DNA from: Pseudomonas sp. ANT_H12B
GTDB taxonomy: Bacteria > Pseudomonadota > Gammaproteobacteria > Pseudomonadales > Pseudomonadaceae
DNA length: 64,000 bases
Reading direction: 5' to 3'
Assembly (NCBI RefSeq): GCF_008369325.1
Contig: NZ_VOBI01000009.1
Coordinates: 186,001 to 250,000 of the forward strand
Within the stretch, counting starts at the first letter, position 1; each line of letters opens with the position of its first letter. Positions 51,769-62,666 of the stretch are shown one piece after another. Below the pieces are notes generated by a model. The model did no database searches, was not told the origin of the DNA, and saw only the letters and a program-made list of their open reading frames with translations. A program made the translations under genes and the position numbers.

Positions 51769-52855
51769 TGTCTTCTCCTTCGACCATGACGGCGGTCAGT
51801 GTGAGTGAGCGATCGAGCCGCACGCAGTCGGCCCAGGCGCCGGGTTGCAGGCGCCCGCGTTCGGTGATGCCGAGGTAGTCGGCGGGGAATTGCGAAAGAC
51901 GTTGCGAGGCTTCGGCGATCGGTAAGCCGATCTTCACCAGATTGCGCAGCGCCTGATCCATGGTCAGGGTGCTGCCGGCCAGGGTGCCGTCGGGCAGGCG
52001 CACACCGCCCAGGCATTTGGTCACGGTGTGGCTGCCGAGCTTGTACTCACCGTCGGGCATACCCGCTGCGGCGGTCGAATCGGTGACGCAATACAGACAC
52101 GGAATCGAGCGCAGGGCGACGCGGATGGCGCCGGGGTGCACGTGCAGCAAATCCGGAATCAGTTCGGCGTATTTGGCGTGAGCCAGCGCCGCGCCGACGA
52201 TGCCCGGTTCGCGATGATGCAGCGGGCTCATGGCGTTGTAGAGGTGGGTGAAACTGCTGGCGCCGGCCGCCAGCGCAGCCACGCCTTCCTCGTAACTGCC
52301 GAGGGTGTGGCCGATTTGCATGCGCACGCCGCGAGCGCTGAGGGCGCGGATCAAGGCATCGTGGCCGGCGATTTCCGGGGCGATGGTGATCACCCGGATC
52401 GGTGCCAGCGCCAAATATTCTTCGACTTCGGCCATCAACGCGGTGTGGGCGAAATTCGGCTGGGCGCCGAGTTTTCCGGGGTTGATGTACGGGCCTTCCA
52501 GGTGCACGCCGAGTACACGGGCGCTGCCTTTCGGGCGCTGCTCGCAGAACTCGCCAACGGCTTTGAGCACGCTGGAGATTTCTTCGCTCGGTGCGGTCAT
52601 GGTGGTGGCCAGCAACGAGGTGGTGCCGAAACGCACATGGGTTTTGGTGATGGTTTCGAAGGCGGTGGCGCCTTCCATGATGTCTTTGCCGCCGCCACCG
52701 TGAACATGCAGGTCGATGAACCCCGGTAGCAGGTAAGACAAGTCGTTGTCGGCCGGATCGCAGGGTTGGCCTTCGATGGACACGACCTTGCCGTGTTCAT
52801 GAATCAGCCGGCCACGTACCCAGCCGTTGGCGGTGAGGATGTTGTCTTCGGACAT
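51749..52855 (-). CDS. nagA: N-acetylglucosamine-6-phosphate deacetylase
   Basis: NagA removes the acetyl group from GlcNAc 6-phosphate. The start giving MSEDNILTANGWVRGRLI fits the family; 368 residues. Amidohydrolase motifs: FIDLHVHGGGGKDIMEG (metal His pair, about 47-63), GVHLEGPYINPGKLGAQ (about 121-137), and HLYNAMSPLHHREPG (about 210-224). The final 20 bases overlap the SIS gene, so the deacetylase and deaminase are coupled. Confidence 0.94.
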   Translation of the reverse strand: MSEDNILTANGWVRGRLIHEHGKVVSIEGQPCDPADNDLSYLLPGFIDLHVHGGGGKDIMEGATAFETITKTHVRFGTTSLLATTMTAPSEEISSVLKAVGEFCEQRPKGSARVLGVHLEGPYINPGKLGAQPNFAHTALMAEVEEYLALAPIRVITIAPEIAGHDALIRALSARGVRMQIGHTLGSYEEGVAALAAGASSFTHLYNAMSPLHHREPGIVGAALAHAKYAELIPDLLHVHPGAIRVALRSIPCLYCVTDSTAAAGMPDGEYKLGSHTVTKCLGGVRLPDGTLAGSTLTMDQALRNLVKIGLPIAEASQRLSQFPADYLGITERGRLQPGAWADCVRLDRSLTLTAVMVEGEDIDFKNA

Positions 52856-52893
52856 GATCGGTTCTCGCCTGCTTGTTTTCGCGACGAAGCTCT

Positions 52894-53625
52894 TTATCGA
52901 CGGAGCTCTGCGACAAAGTCGTAGTAGTCGTTGCGGCAATAGGTGTCGGTGACTTCGATGGGCGTGTTGTCTTCCAGATAGCCGACCCGGGTCATCAGCA
53001 GCATGGCGGTGCCGGGGGCGATGCCCACCAGGGCTGCGAATTCGTCCGAGGCATTGATCGCCTGGATGTGTTGCAAGGCGCGGACAATCGGTTTTCCGAT
53101 GCCATCGAGGTATTCGTAGAGAGAGTCGCCCACGGCTTGCGGCTTGGGAATGATTGAGGCAGGCAGGGTGCTCATCTCGATTGCCATCACCGTGTCGTCG
53201 GCCTTGCGCAGACGTTTGAGCCGCGCGACCTTATCGTTGGGCGAGAGGCCGAGGCGGATCAGTTCTTCGTGGGTCGGCGGGGTGATTTCCCGTTCCAGCC
53301 ATTGGGAGCCGGGGACGAAGCCTTTCAGACGGAGCATTTCGCTGAAACCGGAAAGGCGTGACAGCGGTTGTTCCAGGCGTGGGGTGATGAACGTGCCGGA
53401 ACCTTGATTGCGGCGGATCAGGCCTTGCTCGAACAGGACTTCCAACGCCTTGCGCGCGGTAACGCGGGAGATGCCTAGCATTTCACTGAGGCTGCGCTCC
53501 GATGGCATGGCCTGTTCGGCTTTCCATTGGCCGGCATGGATCGCCGCTTCCAGATTGCGCGCCAGTTGCAGGTACAACGGCGTGGGCTGGGTGTCGTCAG
53601 GGCGTAGAGCCTGGAGGTCATTCAT
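52894..53625 (-). CDS. nagR: GntR/HutC-family repressor of the nag operon
   Basis: A 243-residue transcription regulator: N-terminal winged helix (about 12-80, LARNLEAAIHAGQW, then SERSLSEMLGISRVTARKALEVLFEQGLI) and a C-terminal UTRA ligand-binding domain (about 95-240). The UTRA domain in NagR/DasR homologues binds amino-sugar phosphates. First gene of the nag operon, so it probably regulates itself. The ATG at 53625 gives the family start; an upstream extension of 22 codons runs into the promoter. Confidence 0.9.
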   Translation of the reverse strand: MNDLQALRPDDTQPTPLYLQLARNLEAAIHAGQWKAEQAMPSERSLSEMLGISRVTARKALEVLFEQGLIRRNQGSGTFITPRLEQPLSRLSGFSEMLRLKGFVPGSQWLEREITPPTHEELIRLGLSPNDKVARLKRLRKADDTVMAIEMSTLPASIIPKPQAVGDSLYEYLDGIGKPIVRALQHIQAINASDEFAALVGIAPGTAMLLMTRVGYLEDNTPIEVTDTYCRNDYYDFVAELRR

Positions 53626-53678
53626 GTAGGTTTGGTCCGATGCGGATGTAGGATTGTTGTCGCACGGTTGTGAGGTGA

Positions 53679-53707
53679 AAACTAATACCACTTAAATACC
53701 ATGTCAA
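53679..53707 (-). promoter_or_regulatory. nag operon promoter with operator in the spacer
   Basis: On the minus strand a perfect TTGACA (53702-53707) is followed after 17 bases by TAGTTT (53679-53684). The spacer region holds TGGTATT twice at an 11-base period (53695-53701 and 53684-53690), close to the TGGTAT half-sites of NagR/DasR-type operators. A repressor bound here would cover the promoter. The 334 bases between nagR and the L,D-transpeptidase gene otherwise hold only repeats. Confidence 0.65.
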
Positions 53708-53774
53708 TGCCACCACTTTGCTGTAGGCGCGGGAAAGGCTGCCCGGTTGGGTGGGCTAAGAATGGGTAGGTTTG

Positions 53775-53786
53775 AAGTGGTATTAG
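53775..53786 (+). promoter_or_regulatory. Third TGGTATT copy, inverted
   Basis: AAGTGGTATTAG is an exact inverted copy of CTAATACCACTT at 53682-53693; the two are 93 bases apart (start to start). It may be a distant operator or a remnant of a second promoter. Confidence 0.45.
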
Positions 53787-53807
53787 AGGTGGGGATTTTG
53801 AAAGCAA

Positions 53808-53882
53808 AGATCGCAGCGTTTGACAGCCTCTACCGGGGGAATTGGTATCTGCCCGGTAGACGCTGGCGCAGGCTGCGATCTC
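53808..53882. repeat. Repeat of the AGATCGCAGC type
   Basis: AGATCGCAGC and GCTGCGATCT flank a second inverted pair CTACCGGG/CCCGGTAG. This is a different repeat family from the GTGGGAGCGGG type. Confidence 0.7.
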
Positions 53883-53917
53883 TTGAGTTTATTTTTCTTT
53901 CCCGACGAAATGGTGCT

Positions 53918-53948
53918 GATCGTTCCCACGCTCTGCGTGGGAATGATC
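53918..53948. repeat. Short palindromic repeat (GATCGTTCCCACGC type)
   Basis: GATCGTTCCCACGC and the inverse GCGTGGGAATGATC, with one mismatch, lie just after the stop of the L,D-transpeptidase gene. Confidence 0.78.
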
Positions 53949-53959
53949 TTGCGCCGGGG

Positions 53960-54463
53960 TTACGGGCGGATTTCGATCATCGTGCCATCCGGCACCAGGC
54001 CCCAGACTTCGCGCATGTCCATGTTGCGCATGGCGATGCAGCCGTCAGTCCAGTCCAGGGTGTGGAACAGATCTTCGGGGTTGTCTTCGGTGTCCGGGGT
54101 GCCGTGGATCATGATCATGCCGCCGGGCTCGACGCCTTCGCGCCGCGATCGGGCGGAGTCGCTGATATTCGGGTAGGAGATGTGCATCGACAGGTTGAAG
54201 CGGTCGCTGGTCTTGCGCCAGTCAATCCAATAGAAACCTTCAGGTGTGCGTTTGTCGCCTTCCATGAGTTTGGGGCCGACAGGTCTTTTTCCCAATGAGA
54301 TGCGATAGGTCTTGAGCGGCTTGCCGTCATTGATCAATTGCAATTGATGGGCGGATTTCAGAATCAGGACTTTTTCGATGACTTTGCCGTCCAGTGTTTC
54401 CGCAACACTAGCCTGGGAGACAGCGACGCACGACAAGCAAAACAGGGCAAGCAACCAGCGCAT
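53960..54463 (-). CDS. L,D-transpeptidase (YkuD) family exported protein
   Basis: A 167-residue protein with a signal peptide (about 1-21, cleavage near SVA) and a YkuD domain (about 30-165). The catalytic signature is complete: His120 in MIMIHGTPDT and Cys142 in WTDGCIAMRNMDM. Small single-domain enzymes of this kind form or break 3-3 peptidoglycan cross-links, or tether proteins. It lacks a LysM domain. The ATG is 74 bases before the end of the next reverse-strand gene. Confidence 0.9.
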   Translation of the reverse strand: MRWLLALFCLSCVAVSQASVAETLDGKVIEKVLILKSAHQLQLINDGKPLKTYRISLGKRPVGPKLMEGDKRTPEGFYWIDWRKTSDRFNLSMHISYPNISDSARSRREGVEPGGMIMIHGTPDTEDNPEDLFHTLDWTDGCIAMRNMDMREVWGLVPDGTMIEIRP

Positions 54464-54537
54464 TGAAACGGTACCCCTAAGAGGTGTCGCAGCTATTTAT
54501 GTAGTTGTAGTTATAGGTGATTTTGGAATCAGGAGCT

Positions 54538-55089
54538 TTAGGTGATGGCAGGCTGAGCGAGCGGCGGGATCGATTCGGATCGCACGGGGTAGACCTCGGT
54601 CCGCCGGTCAGCGAAGAAGCATTCTAAGGTACGGCCCACTGTGCGGAAAGCCAGGTCGGACCAAGGGATGTCGGCTTCTTCGAAAAGCTGCACCTCCAGG
54701 CTCTCGGGGCCGGCGGCGAAATCCAGGTCCACCAGTTCGGCGCGGAAGAACACATGCACCTGGCTGATGTGCGGCACGTCGATCAACGTATAGATGCTCA
54801 GGTTGCGCACCCGCGCGCAGGCTTCCTCAAAAGTCTCGCGAATGGCTGCCTGCTCGATGGTTTCACCGTTTTCCATGAAACCGGCGGGCAGGGTCCAGTA
54901 ACCGAGCCGTGGCTCGATGGCACGCCGGCACAGCAACACCTTCGACCCCCAGACCGGCACACACCCGGCGACGATGTTGGGGTTCTGGTAATGAATCGTA
55001 TGACAGCTGTCACAGACATAACGCAGGCGCGAATCGCCTTCGGGAATGCGCTGGGTGACCGGGTTGCCGCACTGACTGCAAAATTTCAT
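54538..55089 (-). CDS. Nudix hydrolase with N-terminal zinc ribbon
   Basis: A 183-residue Nudix protein. Residues 4-30 form a zinc ribbon (CSQCGNP and CDSCHTIHYQNP). The Nudix box runs from GFMENGETIEQ through RETFEEACARV (about 71-95); the usual Gly of EExG is Cys here, a variant shared by related zinc-ribbon Nudix proteins. Likely substrates are ADP-ribose- or NADH-like dinucleotides, but this cannot be decided from sequence. It is divergent from the CoA Nudix gene. Confidence 0.87.
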   Translation of the reverse strand: MKFCSQCGNPVTQRIPEGDSRLRYVCDSCHTIHYQNPNIVAGCVPVWGSKVLLCRRAIEPRLGYWTLPAGFMENGETIEQAAIRETFEEACARVRNLSIYTLIDVPHISQVHVFFRAELVDLDFAAGPESLEVQLFEEADIPWSDLAFRTVGRTLECFFADRRTEVYPVRSESIPPLAQPAIT

Positions 55090-55235
55090 GCTTGGGTTCC
55101 TGAATGCTGCGCCTATCTTGGCGTGCGGCGGTGTCTGTCGGCAAGTTGTCGTTTAGCGACATGCAGCGGTTATGGGGTTGGGCGGCCCGTTCGATTGGTG
55201 CATGATGCAAGGTAGCCAACAGGTCGAGAGCACTC

Positions 55236-55835
55236 ATGCTGGACGAGCTACTTCATCGGGTAAGCAACCACACGCCGCAAACGCTGGAAACCGATAAACG
55301 TTTCCCTGAGGCCGCGGTACTGGTTCCCATTACTCGCAGTGATGAACCGGAACTGGTTCTGACCCTGCGCGCCAGCGGGCTCTCGACCCATGGCGGCGAA
55401 GTCGCCTTCCCCGGCGGGCGACGCGACCCCGAAGACCCGGACCTGATTTTCACCGCCCTGCGCGAAGCCGAAGAAGAAATCGGCCTGCCGCCGGGGCTGG
55501 TTGAAGTGATCGGCCCGCTGAGCCCACTGATCTCCCTGCACGGCATCAAGGTCACGCCTTATGTCGGCGTGATTCCGGATTTTGTTGAATACATGGCCAA
55601 CGATGCCGAGATCGCCGCCGTATTCAGCGTACCTTTGGAGTTTTTCCGCAAGGATCCGCGGGAACACACTCACCGCATCGATTACCAGGGGCGCAGTTGG
55701 TATGTGCCGAGTTATCGTTACGGCGAATACAAGATCTGGGGCCTGACGGCGATCATGATTGTCGAGTTGATCAACCTGCTCTATGACGCCGACATCAGCC
55801 TGCACCACCCACCCAAAAGCTTTATCAATATTTGA
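55236..55835 (+). CDS. CoA pyrophosphatase, Nudix family (YeaB/NudL-like)
   Basis: A 199-residue Nudix hydrolase. Both the CoA-specific UPF0035 signature (LTLRASGLSTHGGEVAFPGG, about 43-62) and the Nudix box (GGRRDPEDPD, then ALREAEEEIGL) are present, pointing to cleavage of CoA and its derivatives. No membrane segment. The start ATG at 55236 gives the family N-terminus. It precedes the gamma carbonic anhydrase gene by 55 bases. Confidence 0.9.
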   Translation: MLDELLHRVSNHTPQTLETDKRFPEAAVLVPITRSDEPELVLTLRASGLSTHGGEVAFPGGRRDPEDPDLIFTALREAEEEIGLPPGLVEVIGPLSPLISLHGIKVTPYVGVIPDFVEYMANDAEIAAVFSVPLEFFRKDPREHTHRIDYQGRSWYVPSYRYGEYKIWGLTAIMIVELINLLYDADISLHHPPKSFINI

Positions 55836-55890
55836 AGCCATCGTTCGTATGGCGTGAATCCGCGGCTGCCTGAGCCTTGAGGACAACACG

Positions 55891-56415
55891 ATGAAATACC
55901 GCTTGGGCGACGCCCGCGTTGAAACCCACCCGCAGAGCTGGATTGCACCGAATGCCGTGCTGGTGGGCAAGGTCAAACTGGAAGAGGGCGCCAACGTCTG
56001 GTTCAACGCCGTGTTGCGTGGCGACAACGAATTGATCCTGATCGGCAAGAACAGCAACGTCCAGGACGGCACGGTGATGCACACCGACATGGGCTACCCG
56101 CTGACCATCGGTACCGGCGTGACCATCGGCCACAACGCCATGCTTCATGGCTGCACCGTCGGCGATTACAGCCTGATCGGTATCAATGCGGTGATTCTCA
56201 ACGGCGCGAAAATCGGCAAGAACTGCATCATCGGCGCCAATTCACTGATCGGTGAGGGCAAGGAAATTCCGGACGGTTCGCTGGTCATGGGTTCGCCCGG
56301 CAAGGTTGTGCGCGAGCTGACCGAGCCGCAGAAGAAGATGCTCGAAGCCAGCGCCGCCCACTATGTGCATAACTCACAGCGTTATGCCCGCGATCTGGCC
56401 GAGCAGGAAGAATGA
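55891..56415 (+). CDS. Gamma carbonic anhydrase family protein
   Basis: A 174-residue left-handed beta-helix protein of the gamma carbonic anhydrase (YrdA/PaaY-like) group. The three zinc-binding histidines are present: His64 (VMHTD), His81 and His86 ([10 protein letters not shown]). A C-terminal helix ends with ARDLAEQEE. Activity varies within the family, so the function is only probable. The stop overlaps the next start (ATGA), coupling it to the DUF1289 gene. Confidence 0.9.
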   Translation: MKYRLGDARVETHPQSWIAPNAVLVGKVKLEEGANVWFNAVLRGDNELILIGKNSNVQDGTVMHTDMGYPLTIGTGVTIGHNAMLHGCTVGDYSLIGINAVILNGAKIGKNCIIGANSLIGEGKEIPDGSLVMGSPGKVVRELTEPQKKMLEASAAHYVHNSQRYARDLAEQEE

Positions 56416-56627
56416 GCACCGACGAACGACCGGTTCGTTCTCCCTGCGTGAGTATTTGCGCGCTGGATGAAGATGATATTTGCACCGGATGTCAGCGTAC
56501 GGTGGATGAAATTACCCGTTGGAGCCGGATGGATAACGAAGAGCGGCGCAAGGTGTTGGGGTTGTGTCATGAGCGAGCCAAATCCAGCGGGATTCTGTGG
56601 ATGATCGGGGCTAAGCCGGATAATTGA
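56412..56627 (+). CDS. DUF1289 family protein
   Basis: A 71-residue protein with the DUF1289 cysteine pattern: [20 protein letters not shown] (about 10-29) and a fourth Cys in VLGLCHERA. The four cysteines probably bind a metal or Fe-S cluster; the function is unknown. Overlaps the upstream gene by 4 bases. Confidence 0.88.
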   Translation: MSTDERPVRSPCVSICALDEDDICTGCQRTVDEITRWSRMDNEERRKVLGLCHERAKSSGILWMIGAKPDN

Positions 56628-56631
56628 AGCG

Positions 56632-56736
56632 CGGCCTTCGCGAGCAAGCCCGCTCCCACATTGGATTGATGTTGCTCCCGCATTTAGTGATCAACACTGA
56701 ACCAATGTGGGAGCGGGCTTGCTCGCGAAGAGGCCA
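56632..56736. repeat. REP pair (inverted)
   Basis: CTTCGCGAGCAAGCCCGCTC and the inverse GAGCGGGCTTGCTCGCGAAG are 50 bases apart, following the DUF1289 gene. Confidence 0.9.
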
Positions 56737-56819
56737 TTATGGATTACCACCATCACTGTTGGCCCAACCCCATCCCTGAAGTACCCTGTGCGCCAAATTG
56801 ACAGGTCTCCCCACGCCCC

Positions 56820-57287
56820 ATGCTCTTCCTGATCGCTTACATCGGCAGTGTCGTGCTGATCAACTACGCCTTTTCCACCGCGCCGCACCTGGACATCATC
56901 TGGTCGGCCTGGGGTGGTTTGGTGTTCGTTTTGCGCGACATGGTGCAAACCCGTTTCGGTCACGGCGCAATCGCGGCGATGCTGGCGGCGCTAGTGCTGT
57001 CTTATGCCACGTCCGATCCGTCCATCGCCCTGGCCAGTGCCACGGCGTTCGCGGTGTCCGAGTGCATTGACTGGCTGGTGTTCAGCATTACCAAACGGCC
57101 GTTGCACGACCGCCTGTGGATAAGTTCGGCGCTGAGCATTCCCCTCGACACCTTCATCTTCTTTGGCATGATCGATGCGCTGACCCCCGGCGTGGTCATC
57201 ACCGCGCTGGCATCGAAGTTCGCCGGTGTAACGGCCGTATGGCTGATCATGGCCTGGCGCTTGCGCAAGCAGGCCGTCGTCAGCTGA
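56820..57287 (+). CDS. VUT (YhhQ-like) family membrane protein
   Basis: A 155-residue membrane protein with five to six hydrophobic segments covering nearly the whole length. The FAVSECIDWLVFSITKRPLHDR segment (about 86-107) is typical of VUT/YhhQ transporters, whose characterised member imports queuosine precursors. It is shorter than YhhQ (about 220), so the substrate is uncertain. No riboswitch was recognised upstream. Confidence 0.78.
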   Translation: MLFLIAYIGSVVLINYAFSTAPHLDIIWSAWGGLVFVLRDMVQTRFGHGAIAAMLAALVLSYATSDPSIALASATAFAVSECIDWLVFSITKRPLHDRLWISSALSIPLDTFIFFGMIDALTPGVVITALASKFAGVTAVWLIMAWRLRKQAVVS

Positions 57288-57377
57288 AGCCAAACCCGCC
57301 GGTTCATGTAAAATGCCGCGCTTTCTCCCCATGGGAAGCGCGCTTCCCTCGATGATCCGCTCCTTTGAGGACCTGAG

Positions 57378-58559
57378 ATGACCCGTATCGGAACTCCATT
57401 GTCGCCAACCGCGACCCGCGTATTGCTGTGTGGCTGTGGTGAGTTGGGCAAGGAAGTGGTGATCGAGCTGCAACGTCTGGGCGTTGAAGTGATTGCCGTG
57501 GATCGCTACGCCAACGCGCCGGCCATGCAAGTGGCGCATCGCAGCCACGTGATCAACATGCTCGACGGCGCTGCCCTGCGTGCGGTGATCGAAGCCGAGA
57601 AGCCGCATTTCATCGTGCCGGAAATCGAAGCCATCGCCACCGCAACCCTGGTCGAGCTGGAAGCCGCAGGCTTCACGGTGATCCCGACCGCCCGCGCCGC
57701 GCAACTGACCATGAACCGTGAAGGCATCCGTCGCCTGGCCGCCGAAGAGCTGGACCTGCCGACCTCGCCGTACCACTTCGCTGACACCTTCGAGGATTAC
57801 AGCAAGGCGATCGAAGACCTCGGCTTCCCTTGCGTGGTCAAACCGGTGATGAGTTCGTCGGGCAAAGGCCAGAGCCTGTTGCGCAGTGTCGATGACGTGA
57901 AAACGGCCTGGGATTACGCGCAGGAAGGTGGCCGTGCCGGCAAAGGTCGGGTGATCATCGAAGGCTTCATCGACTTCGACTACGAAATCACCCTGTTGAC
58001 CGTGCGTCATGTCGGCGGCACGACGTTCTGCGCGCCAGTCGGCCACCGTCAGGAGAAGGGCGACTATCAGGAATCCTGGCAGCCGCAAGCCATGAGCCCG
58101 ATTGCCCTGGCCGAATCCGAGCGCGTTGCCAAAGCCGTGACCGAAGCCCTGGGTGGCCGTGGTCTGTTTGGCGTCGAGCTGTTCATCAAAGGTGATCAGG
58201 TCTGGTTCAGCGAAGTTTCGCCACGCCCGCATGACACCGGCCTGGTCACTCTGATTTCCCAGGACCTGTCGCAATTCGCACTGCACGCACGGGCGATCCT
58301 GGGTCTGCCGATTCCGTTGATTCGTCAGTTCGGGCCTTCGGCGTCAGCGGTGATTCTGGTGGAAGGGCAGTCGACTCAGACCGCTTTTGCGAACTTGGGC
58401 GCTGCGTTGAGCGAGCCGGATACCGCGTTGCGTCTGTTTGGCAAACCTGAAGTCAATGGTCAGCGCCGGATGGGTGTGGCACTGGCTCGCGACGAGTCGA
58501 TCGAGGCCGCACGCGCCAAGGCGACCCGTGCGTCGCAAGCGGTGGTTGTCGAGCTGTAA
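57378..58559 (+). CDS. purT: Formate-dependent GAR transformylase PurT
   Basis: PurT formylates glycinamide ribonucleotide with formate and ATP, an alternative to PurN. The 393-residue ATP-grasp enzyme has [20 protein letters not shown] (about 15-34), [17 protein letters not shown] (about 151-167) and the metal-binding [14 protein letters not shown] (about 281-294). TTGAGGA precedes the ATG. TAAAAT about 67 bases upstream may be its -10 box. Confidence 0.96.
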   Translation: MTRIGTPLSPTATRVLLCGCGELGKEVVIELQRLGVEVIAVDRYANAPAMQVAHRSHVINMLDGAALRAVIEAEKPHFIVPEIEAIATATLVELEAAGFTVIPTARAAQLTMNREGIRRLAAEELDLPTSPYHFADTFEDYSKAIEDLGFPCVVKPVMSSSGKGQSLLRSVDDVKTAWDYAQEGGRAGKGRVIIEGFIDFDYEITLLTVRHVGGTTFCAPVGHRQEKGDYQESWQPQAMSPIALAESERVAKAVTEALGGRGLFGVELFIKGDQVWFSEVSPRPHDTGLVTLISQDLSQFALHARAILGLPIPLIRQFGPSASAVILVEGQSTQTAFANLGAALSEPDTALRLFGKPEVNGQRRMGVALARDESIEAARAKATRASQAVVVEL

Positions 58560-58583
58560 AAGTACCCTGGACGGGCCCGCAAT

Positions 58584-58678
58584 CCTGTGGGAGCGGGCTC
58601 GCCCGCGATAGCGGTGGTTCAGTCGACATCAATGTTTGATGTACTGACGCCATCGCGGGCAAGCCCGCTCCCACAGGT
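58584..58678. repeat. REP pair (inverted)
   Basis: CCTGTGGGAGCGGGCTCGCC and the inverse GGGCAAGCCCGCTCCCACAG flank about 55 bases, downstream of purT. Confidence 0.9.
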
Positions 58679-58769
58679 TTCTCGCCTGGTTTTAGTGCGC
58701 GCCCGACTCTACAGGGCGGCCTATAATTTGTGCGTGCTTCCCTTCATCAAATGCATCAGGCCTGTAGTC

Positions 58770-59318
58770 ATGAACTCCCAAAGCATCATTGTCCCGAAAA
58801 TCTCCACATTGCCGGTGCACGAGCCCCGGGCCCGGGCAGTCGTGCGGTGGCTGGTGCGCAAGAACATCATCAAGGAAGAACTGACCACCTGCGGGCGCAC
58901 CGGCAATCGCATGGCCCATGCCATCGGCGACGGTGCGCGCGCCGTGGTCCTGTACCCGGAAGCCCTGCCGTTCGGCGAGCCAGTCAATGGCCTGGAAATC
59001 GTCACCAAGCGCTGCATCTATACACCGGCCAAGGGCTTTCTCGAAGAAGCCGGCTGCGCGCAGTGCCGCAAGGAAGTCGGCGAAGCGCTGTTCGAAAGCC
59101 TGGAAGACTGGATGCCGGGGCGCACCGATAACTTCACCTGCCCTGAATGCGGGCATGAAGATGACATCAACGGGTTTCTTTTCCTGCAGGAATGCGGCTT
59201 TTCCAACCTGGGATTCATCTTCAATAACTGGGCCGAGGCCGGGTTCAAGCAGAGCTTTATCGACGAATTTGCCGATTGGCTCGATCAGCCCGTCAGTTGG
59301 GTAAAAGTCGAGTTGTAA
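58770..59318 (+). CDS. Conserved Pseudomonas zinc-ribbon protein
   Basis: A 182-residue protein without known function; such proteins are often mislabelled sugar ABC transporter ATPase, but no Walker motif is present. The ATG giving MNSQSIIVPKISTLPVHEPR is preferred since the longer frame runs through the REP pair. It has two CxxC pairs (CAQC, about 92-95, and CPECG, about 119-123) that could bind zinc, and conserved FNNWAEAGFKQSFIDEFADW near the C-terminus. Soluble. It lies between purT and guaB. Confidence 0.83.
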   Translation: MNSQSIIVPKISTLPVHEPRARAVVRWLVRKNIIKEELTTCGRTGNRMAHAIGDGARAVVLYPEALPFGEPVNGLEIVTKRCIYTPAKGFLEEAGCAQCRKEVGEALFESLEDWMPGRTDNFTCPECGHEDDINGFLFLQECGFSNLGFIFNNWAEAGFKQSFIDEFADWLDQPVSWVKVEL

Positions 59319-59357
59319 GCGGCGACAATCCCCGTATATCAGTAATGCCAATAATAG

Positions 59358-60905
<1,548 letters not shown>

Positions 60906-60930
60906 GGCTTCAAGCAAAAAGTTAAGTAAC

Positions 60931-60960
60931 CGGGGCTGTTTTATTCAGCCCCGAGTTGTT
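60931..60960 (+). terminator. Hairpin between guaB and guaA
   Basis: CGGGGCTG (60931-60938) pairs with CAGCCCCG (60946-60953) around a seven-base loop, then AGTTGTTT. The T-run is weak, so it may attenuate rather than stop transcription into guaA. A GTTTCTGAAT direct repeat follows (60958 and 60977 region). Confidence 0.5.
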
Positions 60961-61004
60961 TCTGAATCACGACTGTTTCTGAATTACTTAGACGAGACTG
61001 AATC

Positions 61005-62582
61005 ATGGCCCTCGACATTCACGCTCACCGCATCCTGATCCTCGATTTCGGTTCCCAGTACACCCAGCTGATTGCCCGCCGCGTGCGTGAAATCGGCGTG
61101 TACTGCGAACTGCATCCGTTCGACATGGACGACGAAGCGATTCGCGAATTCGCGCCGAAAGGCGTCATTCTCGCCGGCGGCCCCGAGTCCGTGCACGTAG
61201 CCGACAGCCCGCGCTGCCCGCAAGCAGTCTTCGACCTGGGCGTACCGGTCTTCGGCATCTGCTACGGCATGCAGACCATGGCTGAACAGCTGGGTGGCAA
61301 GGTTGAAGGTTCCGAGCTGCGTGAGTTCGGTTACGCCCGTGTCGACGTAGTCGGCAAGAGCCGCCTGCTCGACGGCATCGAAGACCACATCGACGCCGAC
61401 GGCCTGTTCGGCCTCGACGTGTGGATGAGCCACGGTGACAAGGTCACCAAGATGCCACAGGACTTCCACATCCTGGCCAGCACCCCGAGCTGCCCGATTG
61501 CCGGCATGTTCGACGACGCTCGTGGCTACTACGGCGTGCAGTTCCACCCGGAAGTGACCCACACCAAGCAGGGCGGTCGCATCCTCTCGCGCTTCATCCT
61601 TGATATCTGCGGCTGCGAAGCCCTGTGGACGCCTTCGAAAATCGCTGAAGACGCCATCGCCAACATTCGCGCCCAGGTCGGTACCGATAACGTATTGCTC
61701 GGCCTGTCCGGCGGCGTTGACTCTTCGGTGGTTGCTGCACTGCTGCACAAAGCCATCGGCGACCAACTGACCTGCGTCTTCGTCGACAACGGCTTGCTGC
61801 GCCTGCACGAAGGCGAGCAAGTGATGGCCATGTTCGCCGAGAACATGGGCGTCAAGGTGATCCGCGCCAACGCCGAAGACCAGTTCCTCGACAATCTGGC
61901 AGGCGAAAGCGACCCGGAGAAGAAGCGCAAGATCATCGGCCGCACCTTCATCGACGTGTTCGATGCCCAGTCCAACAAACTGGACAACATCAAGTACCTC
62001 GCCCAGGGCACCATCTACCCGGACGTGATCGAGTCGGCTGGCGCCAAAAGCGGCAAGGCTCACGTGATCAAGTCGCACCACAACGTGGGTGGCCTGCCGG
62101 AAGAAATGAACCTCAAGCTGGTTGAACCCCTGCGCGAGCTGTTCAAGGACGAAGTCCGTCGTCTGGGCCTGGAACTCGGCCTGCCGTACGACATGGTCTA
62201 CCGTCACCCGTTCCCGGGCCCGGGCCTGGGCGTGCGGATCCTCGGTGAAGTGAAGAAGGAATACGCCGACCTGCTGCGTCGCGCCGACCACATCTTCATC
62301 GAAGAACTGCGCAAAGCCGACTGGTACCACAAGGTCAGCCAGGCCTTCGTGGTGTTCCAACCGGTGAAATCGGTTGGCGTTGTTGGCGATGGCCGTCGCT
62401 ACGCTTGGGTCGTGGCCCTGCGTGCCGTTGAAACCATCGACTTCATGACCGCGCGTTGGGCGCACCTGCCTTACGAACTGCTGGAAACCGTCAGCGGCCG
62501 CATCATCAATGAAATCGAAGGCATCTCTCGCGTCACCTACGACGTGTCGAGCAAGCCGCCAGCGACCATTGAGTGGGAATGA
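61005..62582 (+). CDS. guaA: GMP synthase (glutamine-hydrolysing)
   Basis: GuaA converts XMP to GMP with glutamine and ATP. The 525-residue protein has a class I amidotransferase domain (about 1-200; catalytic Cys in [12 protein letters not shown], about 86; His in [11 protein letters not shown]), an ATP-pyrophosphatase domain with the P-loop [14 protein letters not shown] (about 229-242), and the dimerisation domain. Complete, last gene of the guaBA unit. Confidence 0.97.
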   Translation: MALDIHAHRILILDFGSQYTQLIARRVREIGVYCELHPFDMDDEAIREFAPKGVILAGGPESVHVADSPRCPQAVFDLGVPVFGICYGMQTMAEQLGGKVEGSELREFGYARVDVVGKSRLLDGIEDHIDADGLFGLDVWMSHGDKVTKMPQDFHILASTPSCPIAGMFDDARGYYGVQFHPEVTHTKQGGRILSRFILDICGCEALWTPSKIAEDAIANIRAQVGTDNVLLGLSGGVDSSVVAALLHKAIGDQLTCVFVDNGLLRLHEGEQVMAMFAENMGVKVIRANAEDQFLDNLAGESDPEKKRKIIGRTFIDVFDAQSNKLDNIKYLAQGTIYPDVIESAGAKSGKAHVIKSHHNVGGLPEEMNLKLVEPLRELFKDEVRRLGLELGLPYDMVYRHPFPGPGLGVRILGEVKKEYADLLRRADHIFIEELRKADWYHKVSQAFVVFQPVKSVGVVGDGRRYAWVVALRAVETIDFMTARWAHLPYELLETVSGRIINEIEGISRVTYDVSSKPPATIEWE

Positions 62583-62620
62583 TCCCGCGCAAGCCTTGAT
62601 GGCTTGAACGCTGCAACAGC

Positions 62621-62657
62621 AAAAGCCGTGTGAAATCAGATTTCACACGGCTTTTTT
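62621..62657. terminator. Bidirectional terminator of guaA and the toxin-like gene
   Basis: AAAAGCCGTGTGAAA pairs perfectly with TTTCACACGGCTTTT around TCAGA, a 15-bp stem with T-runs on both strands, between two convergent genes. Confidence 0.94.
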
Positions 62658-62666
62658 GTGGGCGGG

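Noticed and set aside
52856..52939. N-terminal extension of NagA by 28 codons
   Set aside because: It overlaps the end of nagR and lacks family similarity; the ATG at 52855 gives the usual NagA start.
53747..54298. A 183-codon forward frame after the nag promoter region
   Set aside because: It runs through two repeat elements and then antisense to the L,D-transpeptidase gene; the composition is that of translated repeats.
58587..58769. N-terminal extension of the zinc-ribbon protein by 61 codons
   Set aside because: The extension is translated from the REP pair and has no ribosome site; the ATG at 58770 is the natural start.
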